From NCBI GenBank assembly GCA_905397405.1, contig CAJPVJ010000467.1:1-22978 (forward strand): a DNA stretch of 22,978 bases. Reading direction: 5' to 3'. The DNA comes from Oppiella nova (lineage: Eukaryota; Arthropoda; Arachnida; Sarcoptiformes; Oppiidae). The position numbers and the translations under genes were made by a program. The notes under the pieces are model-generated. The model did no database searches. It had not been told where the DNA came from and was given only the letters and a program-made list of their open reading frames with translations. Shown here one piece after another: positions 20,526 through 22,978 of this stretch (positions within the stretch are counted from its first letter, which is position 1; each line of letters starts with the position of its first letter).

Positions 20526-21644
20526 GCGAGAGAGAGAGAGAGAGAAGCACGACTGACCTGATAATCCTTTTCGCAATAAACCTTTCCATCTTTACTCATA
20601 TATTCGCCGTGAAGGACAGCCTTACAAGCCTCGCATTTGAAGCACCAGATGTGCCACTGTTTGTCTAATGCTATTAAGGCCTGGCCTTCATTTATTTCTT
20701 CTTCACAAGCATTGCATTCTGTTTACAAAAGATAATGTCTTTATATGGAAGAGCGTGAAGAGAGTGGAAGTGCTTACTGGGGCCGAAGCCATCGGGTGTG
20801 TGAGAGGAGACAACAGGTATTTGGACGCATTTGGCGCACAAGCATTCCTTGCCATTCCAGGTCACTTTGTCGCCAGTAGGAAATGCTTGTCTTTCAATGC
20901 AATTTCAATTAATTATATGTCAAAAGTGTTCACAATTGGGATTAGGGTTAGAGGGATGGGAGGGATGGGAGAGCACTCACTGGCAACGGCTGCAACGGAA
21001 GCAGTTCTGGTGATAAGTGTTTCCCAAAGCGGTCACAACCTCTCCCTCAACGAACTGATGACAGGCCGAGCATTTGGTTCCGAATGACTTCTGGTAGCAA
21101 AGGGTGCAGTAGTAGTGTTGCACTGAATTGGACGTACGGCTGAAGAAACCTCCGGTCGCTAGAGATGAGTGACATTCTGGGGGTATTTCAATGGCAGGAG
21201 TCATGAGTTAGAGAGTGGAGACCACTGGCCGTGAGTGACATACCGTGACATTTAAAGCAGTCGATGTGAAAGTATGTTTTGCCGACCCGGAGCACATTTC
21301 CCGAGCACTTCTTGCAACACGACTCACACAACACTTTCCCTGTTTTCAGTCAATCATATCAAAGTGTCAATCATTGAGACAGTTGTTGGCAATGAGTTTC
21401 ATTTAATTCAACTCAAAATTCATATCTAAATTACTGGTTATCTCTAATTCTGTCTCAACTGTACTGTACTTTCATTATTATTGTCAATTGTGTTAATTGA
21501 TACCAATTGCTTACCATAATCATCGTATTGACATTCAAAATATACTAAACTAGTGAACGACTGTTCATAGGGTTTGTCACTATAAGCATCAGTATTGCAA
21601 TTATAGTCATTGCAATCCACTCTCATCTGAGATAACTTTGCCAT
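17833..21644 (-). CDS. Unc-115: Actin-binding LIM protein (abLIM/Unc-115), 15 coding exons, four LIM domains plus villin headpiece
   Basis: abLIM/Unc-115 links signalling to F-actin in axon guidance (family knowledge). Exons: 21644-21515, 21339-21244, 21176-20981, 20890-20778, 20718-20558, 20453-20359, 20283-20154, 19811-19731, 19621-19244, 19184-18878, 18809-18693, 18639-18554, 18469-18394, 18250-18032, 17969-17833. All phases fit, giving 773 residues (human abLIM1 about 778). Four LIM domains occupy about residues 48-290: VLRVGKTYFHIDCFKC; FVEGEVVTALGNTYHQNC; ALDKQWHIWCFKC; ERYITGKVLQAGENHFHPTC. A Pro/Ser-rich linker follows with RSSPTLIADK, ELSKIATGIGKVFLKT, VPRPGYLQHKSSTLPP. The headpiece (about 713-773) begins QYPYHLLVTHNYRLPP and ends DFYRMPEWKRNEMKRRVKLF, with its actin-contact basic tail intact. 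An in-frame TAG 27 nt upstream of the Met codon supports this Met if the exon is not preceded by an intron. A TTTAG just before it is a possible acceptor, so a 5'-UTR exon is possible. Confidence 0.93.
19812..20153 (-). other. Largest internal abLIM intron (between LIM4 exon and linker exon)
   Basis: This 342-nt intron follows the exon completing LIM4 (ends 20154) and precedes the YYPQTYSPSLS linker exon (starts 19811). It is AT-rich, with no exon-like segment, and carries two copies of a CGGTATAT-type word, at about 19980 and 20070, in opposite orientations. Confidence 0.6.
20490..20545. repeat. GA/TC microsatellite in an abLIM intron
   Basis: This is about 28 dinucleotides of GA with two GC interruptions. 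On the coding (minus) strand it is a TC tract starting about 12 nt after the donor of the LIM3 exon (20558) and filling over half of a 104-nt intron. Confidence 0.97.
20938..20969 (+). other. Potential G-quadruplex-forming sequence in an abLIM intron
   Basis: Six GGG runs (20938, 20945, 20953, 20958, 20962, 20967) are separated by loops of 4, 5, 2, 1 and 2 bases, which satisfies the usual G-quadruplex pattern. The G-rich strand is the template of the abLIM gene, so the pre-mRNA is C-rich here, starting about 11 nt after the donor of exon 3. Confidence 0.6.
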
Positions 21645-22978
21645 CAAAGCTAAACTCACAAATAAATTCTACTCAAAGTTAATCTAATATTTTAAAGCCC
21701 ACATACATTATGACAATTGGTATTCATAAACACACAATTGTGTTCAAAATGGGACATCAGTATTACAAATGTATTTTATTACATATTTTGTCGTTTTTGG
21801 TTATGACTGGGAATCAAAAGTGGCAATTTATTTAGGTATTATAGTCATTATAGTCATTCACCAATAGCTAGATATTGTCATCAAATGCTTCAAATTTGCT
21901 TTCATTACAAAACCAAAAGTGACAGTAGTTTATAGACCAACTAACTGTCCAATCATTGCTTCATTTGTATTCATATGGCATTAATGTTACAATATGTGAA
22001 AAGTGTGTAACTATTTAGTCTATTGTCATATTTAACAATAATTCATATTTACGGAAGTTATCTATTAATACACTCATGAATGCCTTATATAGTAGTAGTA
22101 CTCGCCCTCCATATAGCTATCAATGAGTCAATGATGGCATACATTGTATTCAATTGTATTTTAATGCTATTAAATTGCAATCAAATCACTATCGCATATA
22201 CAGAATGCAACCACAATTTGATCCTGCTCAACCACAACAAATGTGTGAATATCCTCAATAAATGGCACAAATAGTAAACTAGGCATCAGTTAGACAGAGG
22301 GTGTGTGGGGTGGGGGCACAACACTTACCCATAGTTGGCAACAAATGGTATCCCAATCAAGTGTAATGCAAACTATGACCACAATTAGTGGAAATTAATT
22401 GCTGGATGCGATCACTTGTGCTATGAATACAACATTCATAGCAATCATAGCATACATACACTCATTGAGACACTCGTCGTCTCACTCTCACTGTATAATA
22501 TGAACACCGCATTCATGACTGCACTGTACTGCTGAATGGCTGCACACCATATGTCACACTACTCTACGCCAACTTATTTGTAGTGCTATATACTTATGAC
22601 GACATACAGGGAGTGTCAATGCATTGCATCCATTGAGTCCATTGAGTCCTCTCATCCTCTTTAATATTACGGTATATTGAGGTCAAGCCTTCACTAGTCT
22701 ATAGTCTATAGTCTATAGTCTATAAGGTGTATGCTATGGGTTATGGGTTACAGTATATGAGACTGATGTGCATCCCATGCAAATACACTACCATTTCTAT
22801 GCACATACATCACAGGGATCAGACACCAAAGGGATCACCCCATCAGACACAGACACTCACACAGACACACATAACTTACTGTATGACATAAATGCACACA
22901 ATTTGACACATAAATCATTAAAAGTGCATCAAATTGGCACTTGTAATAGGGATCAGTTTGTAATGAGGGTTTGTTGCT
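21645..22978. other. Non-coding region upstream of the abLIM first coding exon
   Basis: I see no credible coding exon on either strand. The longest open frame (22080-22274) has no recognisable motif. The region probably contains the abLIM 5' UTR, promoter or an upstream intron. It has a 7-bp tandem repeat at 22695-22724 and CA/CAC-rich stretches at 22790-22880. Confidence 0.45.
22695..22724. repeat. 7-bp tandem repeat (TAGTCTA), about 4.3 copies
   Basis: Four perfect head-to-tail copies of TAGTCTA plus two bases form a short microsatellite in the upstream non-coding region. No function is indicated. Confidence 0.95.

Noticed and set aside
20373-20561. Reading frames through the GA repeat (Arg-Glu or Ser-Leu runs)
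   Set aside because: They are translations of a microsatellite within an intron.
20938-20969. Telomere-like TTAGGG sequence
   Set aside because: Only one TTAGGG unit is present and it lies within an intron; the G-quadruplex description fits better.
22080-22274. 64-residue reading frame near the right edge
   Set aside because: It has no motif, no convincing splice context and AT-rich composition like the surrounding non-coding DNA.

Overview
This is a eukaryotic, protein-coding window. The genes are split by canonical GT-AG introns, most of them only 55-80 nt, in AT-rich intergenic DNA. The protein set is animal: an NSD-type histone methyltransferase, a Trabid-type deubiquitinase, an abLIM/Unc-115 protein, MGAT2 and METTL2. 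The compact introns and an Unc-115-style villin headpiece suggest an arthropod, perhaps a mite. That placement is inference; no marker here fixes the species. I see no bacterial operon, CRISPR array, phage, viral or transposon gene.

Layout: (1) 14-1843 (+) NDOR1/Tah18 diflavin reductase in one exon. (2) 1914-2475 (-) a 3-exon SMIM8-like micro-membrane protein, too split to appear as one ORF. (3) 3296-8050 (+) a complete 7-exon NSD histone H3K36 methyltransferase. (4) 8526-9802 (-) a 7-exon PEBP-family protein with a presequence-like N-terminus; its 5' exons are repeated up to three times as far as 10502. (5) 11284-13653 (+) a ZRANB1/Trabid OTU deubiquitinase whose frame is broken by an exact 127-bp direct repeat. 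(6) 14182-15867 (-) a 7-exon MGAT2. (7) 16068-17202 (+) a 4-exon METTL2-type tRNA methyltransferase, head-to-head with MGAT2. (8) 17833-21644 (-) a 15-exon abLIM/Unc-115 protein with four LIM domains and a C-terminal villin headpiece. The remainder, to 22978, is non-coding as far as I can see.

The genes are housekeeping or regulatory genes from separate pathways (Fe-S assembly, chromatin, Wnt/ubiquitin, N-glycan processing, tRNA modification, actin). Nothing suggests they form one system. All exon models were made by hand. Seven of the eight genes give an uninterrupted frame whose summed length is divisible by three. ZRANB1 does so only if one repeat copy is discounted.

The most unusual signal is structural. 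Two separate direct repeats, one in PEBP and one in ZRANB1, each have a unit of exactly 127 bp with the copies separated by a single A. That looks like a fixed-k assembly join (k=127) rather than biology, and it would explain both the broken ZRANB1 frame and the multiplied PEBP exons. I found no convincing undescribed biological system.
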